From: Flavobacterium zepuense
GTDB lineage: Bacteria > Bacteroidota > Bacteroidia > Flavobacteriales > Flavobacteriaceae
Length of the DNA stretch: 64,000 nt
Direction: 5' to 3'
Assembly (NCBI RefSeq): GCF_007097145.1
Contig: NZ_VJVZ01000002.1
Location: 124,001-188,000 of the forward strand
The first letter of the stretch is position 1; each line of letters begins with the position of its first letter. The notes under the pieces were generated by a model. It worked only from the letters and a program-made list of their open reading frames with translations. It searched no databases and had not been told where the DNA came from. Positions 61,497-64,000 of this stretch are shown in pieces. A program made the position numbers and the translations under genes.

Positions 61497-62788
61497 TACT
61501 TAGTGGTATTGGGCTTGGTTTGTATCTTATCGTTAGGATTAAGCTCTTTACTTACCAAGGTATAAGGGCCAATAATTACCTCGTCGCCCTTTTTAAGTCC
61601 ACTTGTAATTTCAATATTAGTATCATCTTGTATACCGGTAGTTATAGGCCTTAGCACTGCTTTATCGCCTACTTTTACAAATACACATTCAAACTTTTTA
61701 TTGGTAATGCCGGTTTTCTTTTCCTGCTCTTTTTCTTTTAGCTGAGCCACAACATCCTGATTTGCAGCAGTAGTATCGTTCTTAACCACAACCGCGCTAA
61801 TAGGCACGGCAACAATATTTTCTTTACGCTCAGTAATAATGTCAACCGTAGCCGTCATACCCGGCCTGAATGGAGAATAATTTTCAGGTTTACCTTTAAG
61901 CATATCTTCGTATGATTCTTTAAGAATGCGCACTTTTACTTTAAAGTTAGTAACCTGGTCGGCAGTTAATTCACTGCTGGCCGAATTAGATATGCTGGTA
62001 ACTGTACCTTTAAATTTTCTCTTCAGGTAAGCATCCACTTCAATCTCAGCGTCATCACCTATTTCTACTTTTACAATATCGTTTTCATTAACATCAACTT
62101 CTACTTCCATATTGTTAAGGTTTGCTACACGTAAAATCTCGGTACCAATGTTTTGCTGGGTGCCTAAAACGCGCTCTCCAAGTTCTGTATCAAGCTTAGA
62201 AATAGTACCGTCTACAGGAGAATAAATAGTGGTACGGTTAAGGTTATCCTGAGCCTCTGTAACCGATGCACCCGCACTTTGCACACCAAAATAAGCCGAT
62301 TGCTTAGAGGCCTGAGCCACCTCATAAGCCGACACGATCTTATCCCATTCTGATTTTGAGATTACACCTTTTTCTAAAAGTTTTTTATTACGTTCATAGT
62401 TAGCCTTCGCCTCTTTAAGCTGTGCATCGGCCTGGCTCAAACCTGCTTTTGCTGTAGATAACGATGCCGCAGTCCTGCTTACGCCACTCTCATAAAGATC
62501 TGGATTTACCCGAACCAGTAGCTGCCCTTTTTTAATAGCCTGCCCCTCTTTTATAGGAAGTTCGATTATTTCACCCGAAACTTCCGATGATATTTTAACC
62601 TCTATTTCCGGTTGTACTTTTCCTGTAGCCGAAACAGTTTCGGTTAGCGTAATTTCTTTTATAAGGGCAGTTTCTACCTCTTTACCTTTATCGGTGTTAC
62701 CAATGCTGCCGGTTTGTTTAAGCACAACAAGTAGTACAACAATAAGTGCAACGGCCCCTAACAGATAGTAAATAGTTTTTTTAGACAT
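61496..62788 (-). CDS. MacA/HlyD-type efflux periplasmic adaptor
   Basis: In this 430-residue membrane-fusion protein, an N-terminal TM (~5-25) is followed by lipoyl half-motifs (IIELPIKEGQAIKKGQLLVRVNPD), a long coiled-coil hairpin (~95-185), a second lipoyl half (SPVDGTISKLDTELGERVLG), and a beta-barrel and membrane-proximal domain ending IIGPYTLVSKELNPNDK. It is a partner for an ABC or RND pump whose inner-membrane gene is not in the window. It lies 2 bp after the TolC-like stop. Confidence 0.93.
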   Translation of the reverse strand: MSKKTIYYLLGAVALIVVLLVVLKQTGSIGNTDKGKEVETALIKEITLTETVSATGKVQPEIEVKISSEVSGEIIELPIKEGQAIKKGQLLVRVNPDLYESGVSRTAASLSTAKAGLSQADAQLKEAKANYERNKKLLEKGVISKSEWDKIVSAYEVAQASKQSAYFGVQSAGASVTEAQDNLNRTTIYSPVDGTISKLDTELGERVLGTQQNIGTEILRVANLNNMEVEVDVNENDIVKVEIGDDAEIEVDAYLKRKFKGTVTSISNSASSELTADQVTNFKVKVRILKESYEDMLKGKPENYSPFRPGMTATVDIITERKENIVAVPISAVVVKNDTTAANQDVVAQLKEKEQEKKTGITNKKFECVFVKVGDKAVLRPITTGIQDDTNIEITSGLKKGDEVIIGPYTLVSKELNPNDKIQTKPNTTK

Positions 62789-62790
62789 GG

Positions 62791-64000
62791 TTATGGTTTA
62801 TTATAAATTGGCATCCCAAAGTAAAATTCAAGTATTTTTATGCGGAAGATAAAATCGTATTTTGTACGTAACACTTCCGACTGTGCGTTTACAAACAGCG
62901 TTTGTGCCTGGTTAAAATCAAAAACATTTATAAGTCCCGCTTCGTAGCGTTCACGGGCATAATTAAAAGAACCTTCCCTCGCAGCAAGGGTTACCTTTGC
63001 AGCCTCATAGGTTTGCAGCGCACCCTGGGCATCGGTAAAAGCCGTATATACATTTGTTTCCAACTTAAGCTCTTCCTGCTGCAATGTAATTTTAGAACGA
63101 TCTAATGCAATTTTAGCACGCTCTACCCCATTGCGGGCAGTAAAGCCGTTAAGTATTGGCACATTTAAAGACAACCCAAAGGAGTGGCCTTTATTATCGC
63201 TAAACTGTTCAAAAATAGGATCACGCCTGCCTAACACAGGCTGAAAGTTATTTTGCAGCACCGTTTGGTTGGTACCTTCTATATACCCAATAACCGTAGT
63301 GGGCGAAGTTAGGTTAGGCCCAACACCAATAACCTGGTCGGCATAGGCAGCACGGGTTGTAAAGCTGTAAAAGCCCTGTAATCTGGGTTGGTAAACACCC
63401 CTGGCAATTTTTACATCTTTCTCGGCAACCTCTACATTTGCTTTGGCTATCTTAAGTTCAGTCCTTTGCTCTTTTGCTTTGTTATAAATCGTAGCAGCCT
63501 GTTCCAGTAAAATCCCGGTTTCATCTACAGGATAATCGCTATCATCAGTATCAAAATCCTGAAAATTTTCCAATTGCATCAATTGGGCAATACTAAGTTT
63601 AGAAAGTAAAAGTGTATTTTGCGCCGCTATGGCTTTTTGGTTATCGGTTGCTACGGTAGCCTTGATATCCAGCAAATCGCCTTCAGGTACCACACCTGCA
63701 TCCACAAGTTGCTGGGTACGGTCTAACTGTTGAGTATCATATGCCAACTGTTGCTGCTGTACCTTTAAATTTTCTTTATTAAATAATATTTGAAGATATG
63801 AGTTCGCAACATTAAGCGCTATATCTTCCTGCATTTTTGTTAATTGGTATTGAGCTGATATCGAAGCCAAACGCTCGCGCTTTAAACGGTTTATGTTTTG
63901 CAGGCCGTTGTAAATATCAACACCCATGTTTAACCCTAAGGAGGTAAACTGCGTAGTTTGGTTTTCTAATAAACCGGTTGTAATATTCTGGTTAAGACCT
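62791..64000 (-). CDS. TolC-family outer-membrane efflux protein (partial, cut by window edge)
   Basis: The frame stays open from 62791 past the internal Met at 63927 to the window edge, so the N-terminus (signal peptide) is missing. The ~403 visible residues show the OEP pattern of alternating coiled coils and beta strands (TQFTSLGLNMGVDIYNGLQNINRLK, RYEAGLINVFDFNQAQTLFVNAQSEVLRTKYDFIFRIKILEFYFG). It forms the outer-membrane channel of the efflux system whose adaptor is directly downstream. Confidence 0.93.
   Translation of the reverse strand, partial: GLNQNITTGLLENQTTQFTSLGLNMGVDIYNGLQNINRLKRERLASISAQYQLTKMQEDIALNVANSYLQILFNKENLKVQQQQLAYDTQQLDRTQQLVDAGVVPEGDLLDIKATVATDNQKAIAAQNTLLLSKLSIAQLMQLENFQDFDTDDSDYPVDETGILLEQAATIYNKAKEQRTELKIAKANVEVAEKDVKIARGVYQPRLQGFYSFTTRAAYADQVIGVGPNLTSPTTVIGYIEGTNQTVLQNNFQPVLGRRDPIFEQFSDNKGHSFGLSLNVPILNGFTARNGVERAKIALDRSKITLQQEELKLETNVYTAFTDAQGALQTYEAAKVTLAAREGSFNYARERYEAGLINVFDFNQAQTLFVNAQSEVLRTKYDFIFRIKILEFYFGMPIYNKP

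Overview
The window looks like a chromosomal segment of a Flavobacterium-like member of the Bacteroidota (family Flavobacteriaceae). Evidence: a type IX secretion (T9SS) C-terminal sorting domain on a large glycoside hydrolase, the class II HMG-CoA reductase plus GYDIA-type GHMP kinase pair, POT transporters coupled to a dipeptidyl peptidase IV, few Shine-Dalgarno sequences, and many promoters of the Bacteroidota type (TTG or TTTG, about 19 bp, TAnnTTTG). No phage, plasmid, CRISPR or insertion-sequence gene is visible.

Layout. 1-5962: end of a polysaccharide-utilisation cluster (partial surface protein, GH30, T9SS-secreted GH5 with carbohydrate-binding modules, surface lipoprotein), closed by a bidirectional terminator. 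6042-9580 (minus): guaB, HMG-CoA lyase, pyrD. 9730-12183: zinc-ribbon membrane protein plus SPFH/GYF protein. 12194-16878: two AraC-type regulators, a DUF1801 protein and two tandem Tet(X)-like flavin monooxygenases. 17015-20500: PAS histidine kinase, PepT and a YdeI/DUF1801 protein. 20528-24591 (minus): two small proteins, an orphan OppC-like permease and a Prc-type protease. 24728-30081: surE, a small lipoprotein, lpxB, an NlpC/P60 hydrolase with a TTG start, and comEC. 30172-36074 (minus): thioredoxin-like protein, two POT peptide transporters and DPP IV. 36238-38479: HMG-CoA reductase and GHMP kinase. 38585-46220 (minus): envelope cluster of PpiD, CorC-like protein, small membrane protein, LptC, TPR protein, FadL-like barrel and CoaX. 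46368-46574: two identical tRNA-Phe genes. 46633-49360: acyltransferase, J-domain/KTSC protein and SDR. 49452-56116 (minus): CzcCBA/Cus-type metal efflux operon, interrupted by a frameshifted four-helix-bundle gene and heptamer-period repeats. 56169-60830: bestrophin-like protein, YyaL-type protein, MscS channel and a secreted protein of unknown function. 60840-64000 (minus): tsaB, MacA-like adaptor and a partial TolC-like protein.

The signals most worth following are: (i) a compact three-way-junction RNA predicted in the 85-nt leader of the RND metal pump; (ii) a four-helix-bundle gene, one base short of an intact frame, between arrays of 7-bp-period repeats that have become part of the reading frames of the neighbouring efflux genes; (iii) an 8-bp-period inverted repeat that runs from stop codon to stop codon between comEC and the thioredoxin gene; and (iv) a Tet(X)-like enzyme that lacks two of the three tetracycline A-ring contact residues.
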